64,000 nt of DNA, taken from JAEULH01 sp963746275. GTDB taxonomy: Bacteria > Pseudomonadota > Alphaproteobacteria > Rhodospirillales > Defluviicoccaceae. The position numbers were made by a program, and so were the translations under genes. Positions 1 through 8,461 of the stretch are shown here, in pieces (the first letter of the stretch is position 1; every line of letters begins with the position of its first letter). The stretch spans positions 62,001-126,000 of the forward strand of contig CAVVAX010000028.1 in NCBI GenBank assembly GCA_963746275.1. The letters are read 5' to 3'. The notes below the pieces were generated by a model. That model ran no database searches. It saw only the letters and a program-made list of their open reading frames with translations, and was not told where the DNA came from.

Positions 1-1
1 C

Positions 2-2116
2 GTCCGCCACTACGGCAGCGACCGGAGGCCGGTCGGCGCCTCGACGATCACCCAGCAGGTCGCGAAGAACTTCCTGATCGGCAACGAGCTGTCGCTCGAG
101 CGCAAGATCAAGGAGGCGATGCTGGCCGTGCAGATCGACCGCGCCTACAGCAAGGACCGGATCCTGGAGCTCTATCTCAACGAGATCTTCCTCGGCTACG
201 GCTCCTACGGCGTCGCCGCCGCCGCCTTGAACTACTTCAACAAGGCGCTCGACGAGCTTTCGATCGAGGAGATCGCCTTCCTCGCTGCCCTCCCCAAGGC
301 GCCCAACAACTACGACCCGGCCCGCCATCCAGCCGCTGCGAAGGCCAGGCGCGACTGGGTGCTCGGGCGGATGCAGGCGGAGGGGTTCATCGCCGCCGAG
401 GAGGCCACACGGGCGAAGGCCGCGCCGCTGATGGTCTATCCCCGAGAAGCCACCGAGCGGCTCGCGGCCGGCTATTTCGCCGAGGAGGTGCGCCGCGACG
501 TCCTGCGCACCCAGGGCGAGGAAAACCTCTACGAGGGCGGCCTGGCCGTCCGCGCGACGGTGGATCCGGCGATGCAGGCACTGGCCGAGCGGGTGCTTGG
601 CGAGGGCCTCGAGATCTACGACCGCCGTCACGGCTGGCGCGGGCCGCTCGCCCGCATCTCTCGCGACGCGGGGGGACGGCTGCCGGCCGACTGGAGCACG
701 CGGCTTGCGGAAGTGCCGCCGCCGGCCGGGCTGCCGGGCTCGTGGCGGCTGGCCGTCGTCGTCGGCCTGAACAAGGGCGGCGCCGAGATCGGCTTCGTCG
801 ACGGGGAAACCGGCACGGTCCCGTTTGCCCAACTCGTTTGGGCGCGGCCGTCGCTGAAGGGCCAGGCGGTCGGCGCCAGGCCGCGAAACGCGGCGGATGT
901 GCTCGCCGTCGGCGACGTGGTCGCCGTTGAACCGCTCGATCCGGCTGCCGAGAAGTCCGCGCAGGCGGTCGACTTCGCGCTCAAGCAGCTGCCGGCGGTG
1001 GACGGCGCGCTGGTGGCGATGGACCCGCATACCGGCCGAGTGCTGGCCATGGCCGGAGGCTTTTCCCACGCCCGCAGCCAGTTCAACCGCGCGACCCAGG
1101 CGAACCGGCAGACCGGCTCAGCGTTCAAGCCGATCGTCTACCTCTGCGCCATGGAGCACGGGATGACCCCGGCCAGCATCGTCCTCGATGCGCCTTTCGT
1201 GCTCGATCAGGGGCCGGGGCTACCGCCGTGGAACCCGTCGAACTACAGCGAGCGCTACTACGGACCAACGACTCTGCGGGTCGGGCTTGAGCAGTCGCGC
1301 AACGTCATGACGGTTCGTCTGGCCCAGGCCATCGGCATGCCGGCGGTCGCCGACTGCGCCGGGCGGCTGAAGGTATTCGAGAACCCGCCGCCGGAACTGT
1401 CCTACGCGCTGTCCTACGCCCTGGGCGCGGGGGAGACGACGTTGCTGCGCCTGACCACGGCGTTCGCCATGCTGGTCAACGGCGGCAAGTCCATCACCCC
1501 GACCCTGATCGACCGGATCCAGGATCGCTACGGCAAGACGATCTACCGCCACGACCCGCGGCCGTGCCCCGAATGTCGGGTCGAGGCCTGGGAAGAGCAG
1601 CCGGTGCCGGCGATTCCCGACGTTCGCGACGCGGTCACGGACCCGGCCAGCGCCTACCAGGTCGTCTCCATGCTGGAGGGCGCCGTTCAGCGCGGCACCG
1701 GCCGGGTGGTCTCCGAGGTCGGCAAGCCGCTCGCTGGCAAGACCGGCACCACCAACGACAGCCGCGATGCCTGGTTCGTCGGCTTCTCGCCAGACCTGGC
1801 GGTCGGCGTCTTTATCGGCTTCGACGAGCCGACCCCGCTCGGCCAGAACGAAGCCGGCGCCACGGTGGCCGCACCCGTCTTTCGCGACTTCATGAAGGAG
1901 GCGCTGGCTGACCGGCCGGCAACGCCGTTCCGGATCCCGCCCGATATCCGCCTGGTGAGGGTCAACCCGGAAACCGGGCAGCTGGCGCGCGCGGGCGATC
2001 GCAGCGTCATCTTCGAGGCGTTCAAGCCGGGGACGGCGCCGGTGGCGGCCAGGGACCAGGCGCCAACGGCAAGCGGGCAGGGCGGGCTGTTGACCGGCAC
2101 CGGCGGGCTCTACTAG
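2..2116 (+). CDS. mrcA: Class A penicillin-binding protein 1A, 5'-truncated
   Basis: Bifunctional peptidoglycan glycosyltransferase/transpeptidase acting in the periplasm, anchored to the inner membrane. The frame is open from base 2, so the N-terminal membrane anchor and start lie outside the window. The GT51 domain is seen first (motif ASTITQQVAKNF near 41-76). The transpeptidase active-site motifs follow: SxxK as SAFK (1118-1129), SxN as SRN (1295-1303) and KTG as KTGTT (near 1739). An OB-like insert lies between the two catalytic domains, as in alphaproteobacterial PBP1a. The C-terminus is a short low-complexity tail. Its position just upstream of prfB is a common alphaproteobacterial arrangement. 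No break is seen in the visible part. Confidence 0.95.
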   Translation, partial: VRHYGSDRRPVGASTITQQVAKNFLIGNELSLERKIKEAMLAVQIDRAYSKDRILELYLNEIFLGYGSYGVAAAALNYFNKALDELSIEEIAFLAALPKAPNNYDPARHPAAAKARRDWVLGRMQAEGFIAAEEATRAKAAPLMVYPREATERLAAGYFAEEVRRDVLRTQGEENLYEGGLAVRATVDPAMQALAERVLGEGLEIYDRRHGWRGPLARISRDAGGRLPADWSTRLAEVPPPAGLPGSWRLAVVVGLNKGGAEIGFVDGETGTVPFAQLVWARPSLKGQAVGARPRNAADVLAVGDVVAVEPLDPAAEKSAQAVDFALKQLPAVDGALVAMDPHTGRVLAMAGGFSHARSQFNRATQANRQTGSAFKPIVYLCAMEHGMTPASIVLDAPFVLDQGPGLPPWNPSNYSERYYGPTTLRVGLEQSRNVMTVRLAQAIGMPAVADCAGRLKVFENPPPELSYALSYALGAGETTLLRLTTAFAMLVNGGKSITPTLIDRIQDRYGKTIYRHDPRPCPECRVEAWEEQPVPAIPDVRDAVTDPASAYQVVSMLEGAVQRGTGRVVSEVGKPLAGKTGTTNDSRDAWFVGFSPDLAVGVFIGFDEPTPLGQNEAGATVAAPVFRDFMKEALADRPATPFRIPPDIRLVRVNPETGQLARAGDRSVIFEAFKPGTAPVAARDQAPTASGQGGLLTGTGGLY

Positions 2117-2261
2117 CCGCCGGCTCCTCTTCGCGAAGGAAATTGGCCGCCACGGGCGCCACCGCGGCGACAGGGGCCCTCACCGGGGGCGTCACCGCCG
2201 GTCGTTGTCGATCCGCCGCCGGCTCGCTACAACGACGGGGCAGGCGGCGGAGGAAGGGCAG

Positions 2262-3360
2262 ATGAAGGCGGAGATCGAGGCGATCACGGGCGAGATCAGG
2301 GCTTCGCTGCAGCGGCTGCGGAGGCATCTTTGACTACGACGCTGCCCTCGCGCGCCTGGCGGAGCTGAACACCCGCGCCGAGGATCCCGACCTGTGGCAG
2401 CGTCCCGAGGAGGCGCAGGCGGTCATGCGCGAGCGCACCCGCCTGGAAGCCCGCATCGGCAAGCTCGACCGCCTCGAGCGGGCCTTCAGCGAGCATGTCG
2501 AGATGCTGGAGCTCGCGGACGCCGAGGGCGACGGCGGGCTCGTCGCCGAAGCCGAGGCGGCGCTGACCGCGCTCCGCCAGACCGCCGGCCGGGCGGAGCT
2601 GCAGACCCTGCTGTCCGGCGAGGCCGACGGCAACGACTGCTTCATCGAGGTGCACGCCGGCGCCGGTGGCACCGAGGCCCAGGACTGGGCCGAGATGCTG
2701 GCGCGTATGTACATCCGCTGGGCGGAGCGGCGCGGCTACAAGGTCGAGTGGATCGAGGAAAGCCCGGGCGAGGAAGCGGGGATCAAGTCGACGACGCTCA
2801 AGGTCATGGGCGAGGACGCCTACGGCTGGCTGAAGACCGAGACCGGCGTGCACCGGCTGGTGCGCATCTCGCCGTTCGACTCCGGCGCCAGGCGTCACAC
2901 CAGTTTCGCCTCGGTCGGCGCCTATCCGGTCATCGACGACACCATCGACATCGAGATCCTGGACAAGGACCTGCGCGTCGACACCTACCGGGCGTCCGGT
3001 GCCGGCGGCCAGCACGTGAACCGCACCGACAGCGCTGTACGCATCACCCATATGCCTACGGGCATCGTCGTCCAGTGCCAGACCGACCGCTCGCAGCACC
3101 GCAATCGCGCCCAGGCGATGCAGATGCTGAAGGCGCGGCTTTACGAGATGGAGATGCGCCGCAGGGAGGAGGAGACGCGCTCGGAGCACGAGGCCAAGGC
3201 CGAGATCGGCTGGGGCCGGCAGATCCGCTCCTACGTGCTGCAGCCCTATCAGATGGTCAAGGACCTGCGCTCGGGGGTCGAGACCTCCAACACGCAAGGA
3301 GTGCTGGACGGCGACCTTGACGCCTTCATGATCGCCGCGCTCTCAGACGCCAAGGCCTGA
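2262..3360 (+). CDS. prfB: Peptide chain release factor 2, with programmed +1 frameshift
   Basis: RF2 recognises UGA and UAA stops on the ribosome. Translation starts at ATG 2262 behind the purine-rich stretch AGGAAGG (2251-2257) and reads 23 codons to an in-frame CTT TGA (2328-2333). A +1 slip at CTT reads GAC (2332-2334) and continues in the frame that ends at 3360, giving 365 residues, the same length as E. coli RF2. A Shine-Dalgarno-like GGAGG sits three bases before the CTT, as in the classical autoregulatory site. Visible signatures are the stop-recognition tripeptide SPF (in VRISPFDSG) and the catalytic GGQ (in GAGGQHVNRTDS). Low RF2 favours frameshifting, so the gene regulates itself. 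A start at 2425, after the slip site, would lose the N-terminal domain. Confidence 0.97.
2320..2334 (+). promoter_or_regulatory. RF2 programmed +1 frameshift site
   Basis: The site comprises GGAGG (2320-2324), a three-base spacer, the slippery CTT codon (2328-2330) and the in-frame TGA stop followed by C (2331-2334). This matches the known bacterial prfB recoding signal (SD-like element, CUU UGA C). The downstream frame resumes exactly as RF2 (DYDAALARLAEL). Confidence 0.95.
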
Positions 3361-3394
3361 GCTCTCGAGCCCGGGGGGGCCTGCCGAAACACAG

Positions 3395-3479
3395 CGTCAT
3401 TGCGAGGAGGCGAAGCCGCCGCGGCAATCCAGTGCCTTCAGTGCTGGATCGCCACGCCGCTGCGCGGCTCGCGATGACG
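3395..3479. repeat. Dispersed imperfect palindrome, copy A
   Basis: An approximately 85-bp imperfect palindrome. The left arm begins CGTCATTGCGAGGAGGCGAA and the right arm ends GGCTCGCGATGACG; the arms are near reverse complements around an AATCCAG...CTGGAT core. Two related copies occur at 39561-39658 and 40424-40502, all intergenic, which marks it as a dispersed repeat (REP/MITE-like). It sits in the 380-base gap after prfB. The rest of that gap holds a candidate stress promoter and no convincing gene. Confidence 0.85.
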
Positions 3480-3633
3480 CCGTTTCTAATCGCTCGAAGC
3501 TTCTGCGTAAGCGGCCCATCCCCAACCGTCCTTAACCGCTGAAGCAGGCGGGCTTTGCTGACGCCGGCAGACTGGCGCTGCTGGCGGCCAGCTTCTTCTT
3601 CCGCCGTTCTGGCGAAAACAATCAACTTTCGAC

Positions 3634-3657
3634 GGAACGGGCTCCCGCTGGACCGTT
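3634..3657 (+). promoter_or_regulatory. Candidate EcfG-type stress promoter
   Basis: GGAAC (3634-3638) and CGTT (3654-3657) are separated by 15 bases, about 80 bases upstream of the GTG of the DUF2382 gene. The known alphaproteobacterial EcfG/PhyR-regulon promoter is GGAAC-N16-17-CGTT, so this spacer is one base short. The downstream genes are of a general-stress type, which favours the call. A base lost by sequencing error is possible given the indels elsewhere. Confidence 0.5.
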
Positions 3658-3740
3658 GCTTAGGGGACGACTGACTTTCGAGGTCGCGTCACTCCCCGCG
3701 CACCTGACGTTGTGCCAGATAGCGAGCAACGGAGTTCCTC

Positions 3741-4178
3741 GTGAACACGAACAAGCCGGCCGCACCGACCGACCCCGAGGCCCAGGTGGTGCCGCTCGTC
3801 GAGGACGAGGTTCGCATCGACACGCGCGAGGTCATCACCGGCCGGGTGCGCCTGCGGACGGTCACCGACACGACGGAGGAAGTCGTCCGCCGAGAGTTGC
3901 AAGGAACCCGGGCCGAGGTCGAGCGCGTCCCCGCAAACCGCGTCCTTGCCGACGGGGAGGCGCTGCCGGCGCCGCGCACGGAGGGCAACGTCCTGATCGT
4001 GCCCGTCGTCGAGGAAGTCCTCGTCGTGGAGAAGCGGTTGGTCCTGAAGGAAGAGGTCCGCATCACGCTCCACGACACCAACGAGGTCACGGAAGTCCCG
4101 GTCACGGTTCGCAAGCAACGGGCCGTGGTCGAACGCATCGATGTGGACGATGCGAAGAACTCAACCAGCGAAACCTAG
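3741..4178 (+). CDS. DUF2382-type stress-associated protein
   Basis: A 145-residue, very acidic protein starting at GTG 3741. It is made of alternating charged beta-type segments rich in V, E and R (for example VVEEVLVVEKRLVLKEEVRI), typical of the DUF2382 domain found in YsnF-like general stress proteins. There is no signal peptide or membrane segment. It lies 18 bases upstream of a longer YsnF-type gene on the same strand, probably as one transcript from the candidate EcfG promoter. The biochemical role of the family is unknown; the stress link comes from family knowledge and the upstream promoter match. Confidence 0.8.
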   Translation: MNTNKPAAPTDPEAQVVPLVEDEVRIDTREVITGRVRLRTVTDTTEEVVRRELQGTRAEVERVPANRVLADGEALPAPRTEGNVLIVPVVEEVLVVEKRLVLKEEVRITLHDTNEVTEVPVTVRKQRAVVERIDVDDAKNSTSET

Positions 4179-4196
4179 GGTAGAGGATTTTAGAGA

Positions 4197-5027
4197 ATGG
4201 CTCGACAAACACTTGTTGCATCCTTCGACAGCCGTGGCGACGCCGAGAATGCGGTGCAGGCTCTGCTGGCCGCCGGCTTCGACCGCGATCACATCCATCT
4301 TCATGCCAACGGGAGCGCCGCCGAGGCCGATACCGGAAAGCAAAAGGGCTTTTGGGAGTCCATCGCCGACTTCTTCGTGCCCGACGACGATCGCAGCGTG
4401 TACGACGAGAGCGTTCGCCGCGGCGGCGCGACGTTGGTCGTGGCGGCCGAAGAGGCGCGCGTGGACGAGGCCGCCGACATCCTCGAGCGCAACGGCGCAG
4501 TTGACATGGATGAGCGTGAAAACACCTGGCGCACCGAGGGCTGGGCGCCCGCGGTCGCGACCACAGGCGAGCCTCCGATCGCGCCGGATCTTGCCAGTCG
4601 GTCCACGGCCGCTACCGGCACGAGAGCCGAAGCCCATGCCGGCGGTCTGCATGACGTCGAGGCCATCCCGCTGGCCGAGGAGAAGCTGCGCGTTGGCAAG
4701 CGGCAGGTAAACGAGGGGCGGGTCCGTGTCCGCTCCTATGTGGTCGAGACGCCGGTCGAGGAGAGTGTCTCGCTCCGCGAGGAGAACGTGAGCGTCGAGA
4801 GCCGGTCGGTCGATCGTGCCGCAACCGCTGGCGACGAGGCGCTGTTTCGCGAGCGCACGATTGAGGCCGAGGAGGTGAACGAGGAGGCCGTCGTCGCCAA
4901 AGAGGCGCGGGTCAAGGAAGAGCTTGTCGTCAAGAAGGACGTCGGGCAGCGAACCGAGACCGTCAAAGACACCGTGCGCCACACGGAAGTTGATGTCGAG
5001 GACACCCGGAAGTCACCGAAGCGCTGA
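4197..5027 (+). CDS. YsnF/AvaK-family stress protein (DUF2382)
   Basis: A 276-residue soluble protein. Residues 1 to about 105 resemble the YsnF N-terminal module (start MARQTLVASFDSRGDAENAV, then a short FWESIADFFVPDD helix), which resembles heat-induced stress protein domains. Residues about 150-270 form a DUF2382 domain rich in alternating charged segments (LAEEKLRVGKRQVNEGRVRV). Start ATG 4197 is preceded by only a weak purine-rich site. The two tandem genes share the DUF2382 domain and probably arose by duplication. Function is unknown; expression in stationary phase or desiccation is inferred from the family and the upstream promoter. Confidence 0.82.
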   Translation: MARQTLVASFDSRGDAENAVQALLAAGFDRDHIHLHANGSAAEADTGKQKGFWESIADFFVPDDDRSVYDESVRRGGATLVVAAEEARVDEAADILERNGAVDMDERENTWRTEGWAPAVATTGEPPIAPDLASRSTAATGTRAEAHAGGLHDVEAIPLAEEKLRVGKRQVNEGRVRVRSYVVETPVEESVSLREENVSVESRSVDRAATAGDEALFRERTIEAEEVNEEAVVAKEARVKEELVVKKDVGQRTETVKDTVRHTEVDVEDTRKSPKR

Positions 5028-5107
5028 CCCGCCAAGAGCGGCTGCGGCACGGCGAAGCCGGATCCGGTGGCGGGCACCGTCCGCCGGTCCGGCCTTGCCG
5101 GTTGCTC

Positions 5108-5779
5108 CTAAGGGGTCCGCAAGTCTCGGATGAAGCGGCCGGCTTGGCGGGACTGCTCCTCGTAATCCGGCCGGCGCCACGGCTCGGCCAGCGCAGCCTC
5201 GTACCATGCCCGCATCGGTTCGAGCCCGCGCAGCCGCTCCGCGTAGTTGCTCGAAGCGGCGCTGAGCCGGATGCCATAAATCAGGAAGCGGAACGCCACC
5301 GGCGCGAAGAAGGCGTCGGCGGCGGTGAATGCTTCTCCCGCCAGGTACGGGCCGCCGAAGGTGCTGAGGCCCTCCTGCCACAGCTCCTCGATGCGGGCAA
5401 TATCGGATGCCAGTGGCGGCGGCACCGCATCGACCTGGACGCGATTGCCGAGGTTCATGTTGCAGCGGGTGCGGAGCTCCTGGAAGCCGGAGTGCATCTC
5501 GGCGGCAGCGCAACGCGCCCAGGCCCGGGCGCCCTCGTCCTTAGGCCAGGCGCCCTTGTGGCGCTCCGCCAGGTACTCGGTGATGGCGAGCGAGTCCCAG
5601 ATGGTACGGTCGCCGTCGACGAGGCATGGCACCTTGCCGCTGGGCGAGAAGCTCCTGAAGTCGCCCTGGCCGAACGGGACCAGCCTCTCGGCGAAGTCGA
5701 TGCCCAACTGGCGCATCAGCAGCCAAGGTCGCAGCGACCAGGACGAGTAGTTCTTGTTGGCGATGTAGAGCACGTACAT
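5108..5779 (-). CDS. Glutathione S-transferase family protein
   Basis: A 223-residue cytosolic GST. The thioredoxin-like N-terminal domain begins MYVLYIANKNYSSWSLRPWL, with the S/N-rich active-site region at the start. The glutathione-binding P-S-G-K-V-P-C turn and the motif IWDSLAITEYLAER follow at residues about 50-75. The all-helical C-terminal domain follows, with the N-capping-box-like AFTAADAFFAPVAFR. Start ATG 5779 has AAGGAGA upstream; an in-frame upstream codon would add 12 unlikely residues. It is convergent with the YsnF gene and divergent from pdhA. Substrate cannot be told from sequence. Confidence 0.9.
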   Translation of the reverse strand: MYVLYIANKNYSSWSLRPWLLMRQLGIDFAERLVPFGQGDFRSFSPSGKVPCLVDGDRTIWDSLAITEYLAERHKGAWPKDEGARAWARCAAAEMHSGFQELRTRCNMNLGNRVQVDAVPPPLASDIARIEELWQEGLSTFGGPYLAGEAFTAADAFFAPVAFRFLIYGIRLSAASSNYAERLRGLEPMRAWYEAALAEPWRRPDYEEQSRQAGRFIRDLRTP

Positions 5780-6022
5780 GTCGCCGCTCTCCTTGGCAGG
5801 AAGGCTACGTCTCAAGCCTCATTGGCGGCGAGGCCGCACCGAATGTCACGCAAAGAGTGCCCGGTGCGAAGATGCCTCGGGGACCGTCCGCTCCGCATCC
5901 GCCGCTTGTGTTTCAGAGGCCCTCGCAATAAAGTCCCGCGCCGTCCCGCCGCTGAGCCCATAGTCCAGCACGAGACCACGAGCCAATAGCCGTTCCGCGT
6001 CGAACGCACGGGAGGGGGCGTC

Positions 6023-7036
6023 ATGCCCAACGACGACAAGACCGAGTCCGGCAAGGGGCCCCGCCGCGAGGTCCCGCCTGTCGAGCAGTTGCTGTACGAC
6101 TACCGGGAGATGCTGCTTATCCGCCGGTTCGAGGAAAAGGCCGGGCAGCTCTACGGCATGGGCCTGATCGCCGGCTTCTGCCACCTCTACATCGGCCAGG
6201 AGGCGGTCGTCATCGGCATGCAGTCGACGGCGCGGGAAGGCGATAGCATCATCACCACCTACCGCGACCACGGCCACATGCTTGCCTCCGGCATGGACGC
6301 CAAGGGCGTCATGGCCGAGTTGACCGGGCGCATCGGCGGCTATTCCAAGGGCAAGGGCGGCTCGATGCACATGTTCAGCCGCGAGAAGGGCTTCTACGGC
6401 GGCCATGGCATCGTCGGCGCTTCGGTGCCGCTCGGCACCGGGCTGGCCTTCGCCCACAAGTATCGCGAGGACGGCGGCATCTGCTACTGCTACTTCGGCG
6501 ATGGCGCGGCCAATCAGGGCCAAGTCTACGAGTCCTTCAACATGGCCTCGCTGTGGAAGCTGCCCATCATCTACATCATCGAGAACAACAAGTACGGCAT
6601 GGGCACCTCGGTCGAGCGCGCCTCGGCCACCGTTAACCTCTATCGCCGCGGTGAGGCCTTCGGCGTTCCCGGCGCGCAGGTGAACGGCATGGACGTGCTC
6701 GAGGTCCGCTCCGCCGGGGCGGAGGTCGTCGACTACGTCCGCGGCGGCAAGGGCCCGTACGTGATGGAGATGAACACCTACCGCTACCGCGGCCACTCGA
6801 TGTCGGATCCGGCCAAGTACCGGACGAAAGAGGAGGTCGCCAAGATGCGCAAGGAGAGCGACCCGCTCGACACTTTGCGGGCGTTCATGCTCGAGCGTAA
6901 GCTCGTCGACGAGGCGAAGCTCAAGGAGATCGACCGCGAGGTCCGGGCGATCGTGAACGAGTTGGCCGAGTTCGCGCAGACGAGCCCGGAGCCCGACCCG
7001 TCGGAGCTCTACACCGACATCCTGATCGACGCCTGA
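6023..7036 (+). CDS. pdhA: Pyruvate dehydrogenase E1 component, alpha subunit
   Basis: A 337-residue thiamine-diphosphate-dependent E1 alpha subunit; with PdhB it decarboxylates pyruvate and acetylates the lipoyl group of E2. Seen: RDHGHMLASGM, the GKGGSMHMF loop, GDGAANQGQ (the TPP/Mg GDG...N motif, residues about 160-195) and the phosphorylation-loop-like YRYRGHSMSDP. Start ATG 6023 sits behind a strong GGGAGGGGG site. It heads a same-strand pdhA-pdhB-pdhC-lpd-lipA run with gaps of 13-30 bases before lpd, so an operon is likely. The reading frame is intact. Confidence 0.97.
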   Translation: MPNDDKTESGKGPRREVPPVEQLLYDYREMLLIRRFEEKAGQLYGMGLIAGFCHLYIGQEAVVIGMQSTAREGDSIITTYRDHGHMLASGMDAKGVMAELTGRIGGYSKGKGGSMHMFSREKGFYGGHGIVGASVPLGTGLAFAHKYREDGGICYCYFGDGAANQGQVYESFNMASLWKLPIIYIIENNKYGMGTSVERASATVNLYRRGEAFGVPGAQVNGMDVLEVRSAGAEVVDYVRGGKGPYVMEMNTYRYRGHSMSDPAKYRTKEEVAKMRKESDPLDTLRAFMLERKLVDEAKLKEIDREVRAIVNELAEFAQTSPEPDPSELYTDILIDA

Positions 7037-7066
7037 GCGCCAGCGCGGCCCTTCGAGGAGACAAGA

Positions 7067-8440
7067 ATGCCCACCCAGATTCTGATGCCGGCACTGTCGC
7101 CGACGATGGTCGAGGGCAAGCTCGCCAAGTGGATCAAGCGCGAGGGCGATGCCGTCGCCACCGGTGAGGTTCTGGCCGAGATCGAGACCGACAAGGCGAC
7201 GATGGAGGTCGAGGCGGTCGACGAGGGCATGCTCGGCAAGATCCTGGTGCCGGAGGGCAGCGAGGGCGTTCCCGTCAACACGCCGATCGCGCTCCTGCTC
7301 GCCGAGGGCGAGGACGCGAAGGCGCTCGAGGGCTTGGACATCGAGCCGGCACAGAGCGAGACCATGGCAATGCCGGTCACCACGCCGGCCCCGTCCCCGT
7401 CGCCCGCCCAACCGATGCCGGCGTCCGAGCTTCCGGCGGAGCCCGAGTACGCCGGGCCGACCGCGCCGATGACGGTGCGCGAGGCGCTCCGGGACGCCAT
7501 GGCCGAGGAGATGCGCCGCGACTCCGCGGTGTTCCTGATGGGCGAGGAGGTCGCGGCCTACCAGGGCGCCTACAAGGTGAGCCAGGGGCTGCTGGACGAG
7601 TTCGGGCCAAAGCGGGTCATCGATACGCCGATCACCGAGATGGGCTTCGCCGGGCTCGGCGTCGGCGCCGCCTTCGCCGGGCTGAAGCCGATCGTCGAGT
7701 TCATGACCTTCAATTTCTCGATGCAGGCCATCGACCAGATCATCAACTCCGCGGCCAAGACCCTGTACATGGCCGGCGGCCAGCTCGGCTCGCCCATTGT
7801 CTTCCGCGGCCCCAATGGCGCCGCCGCCCGTGTCGCGGCGCAGCATTCGCAATGCTTCGCCTCCTGGTACGCCCACTGCCCGGGGCTGAAGGTGGTGGCG
7901 CCATACTCCGGAGCGGATGCCAAGGGGCTGCTTAAGGCCGCCATCCGCGACCCCAACCCAGTCGTGTTCCTCGAGAACGAAATCCTCTACGGCCAGACCT
8001 TCGAGGTTCCGACCGATCCGGAGTTCGTGCTGCGGCTGGATAAGGCCAAGGTCGAGCGGCCGGGCAAGGATGTCACCATTGTTTCCTTCTCGCGCATGGT
8101 CGGCGTTTGTCTTGAGGCGGCGGCGGCTTTGGCCGAGGCCGGGATCGCGGCCGAGGTGATCAACCTCCGCTCGCTCCGGCCCATCGACGTTTCCACGATT
8201 GTCGCCTCTGTTAAGAAGACCAACCGCATCGTCAGCGTCGAGGAGGGCTGGCCGCTCGCCGGCATCGGCTCGGAGATTGCGGCGCTGATGATGGAGCATG
8301 CCTTCGACCACCTGGACGCGCCGGTGGTGCGGGTGACCGGCGCCGACGTGCCGATGCCCTATGCCGCAAACCTCGAGCGGCTGACCCTGCCGCAGCCGCC
8401 GGCGGTCATCGCCGCGGCGCGCTCGGTCTGCTACCGCTAG
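7067..8440 (+). CDS. pdhB: Pyruvate dehydrogenase E1 beta subunit with N-terminal lipoyl domain
   Basis: A 457-residue E1 beta. Residues 1-80 are a lipoyl domain with the lipoylation lysine at Lys43 (ETDKATMEVE). A Pro/Ala linker (about 105-135) leads to the transketolase-like pyrimidine-binding domain (starts MTVREALRDAMAEEM) and the C-terminal transketolase domain. A lipoyl domain on E1 beta, besides the one on E2, is a known alphaproteobacterial feature. Its lipoyl domain is nearly the same as that of PdhC next door. Start ATG 7067 follows CGAGGAGA. Intact. Confidence 0.97.
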   Translation: MPTQILMPALSPTMVEGKLAKWIKREGDAVATGEVLAEIETDKATMEVEAVDEGMLGKILVPEGSEGVPVNTPIALLLAEGEDAKALEGLDIEPAQSETMAMPVTTPAPSPSPAQPMPASELPAEPEYAGPTAPMTVREALRDAMAEEMRRDSAVFLMGEEVAAYQGAYKVSQGLLDEFGPKRVIDTPITEMGFAGLGVGAAFAGLKPIVEFMTFNFSMQAIDQIINSAAKTLYMAGGQLGSPIVFRGPNGAAARVAAQHSQCFASWYAHCPGLKVVAPYSGADAKGLLKAAIRDPNPVVFLENEILYGQTFEVPTDPEFVLRLDKAKVERPGKDVTIVSFSRMVGVCLEAAAALAEAGIAAEVINLRSLRPIDVSTIVASVKKTNRIVSVEEGWPLAGIGSEIAALMMEHAFDHLDAPVVRVTGADVPMPYAANLERLTLPQPPAVIAAARSVCYR

Positions 8441-8461
8441 GCGCAGGGCAGGGAGCGGACC

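Noticed and set aside
2331..2333. The TGA in prfB as a sequence error or premature stop
   Set aside because: The context matches the known RF2 programmed frameshift in sequence, spacing and frame.
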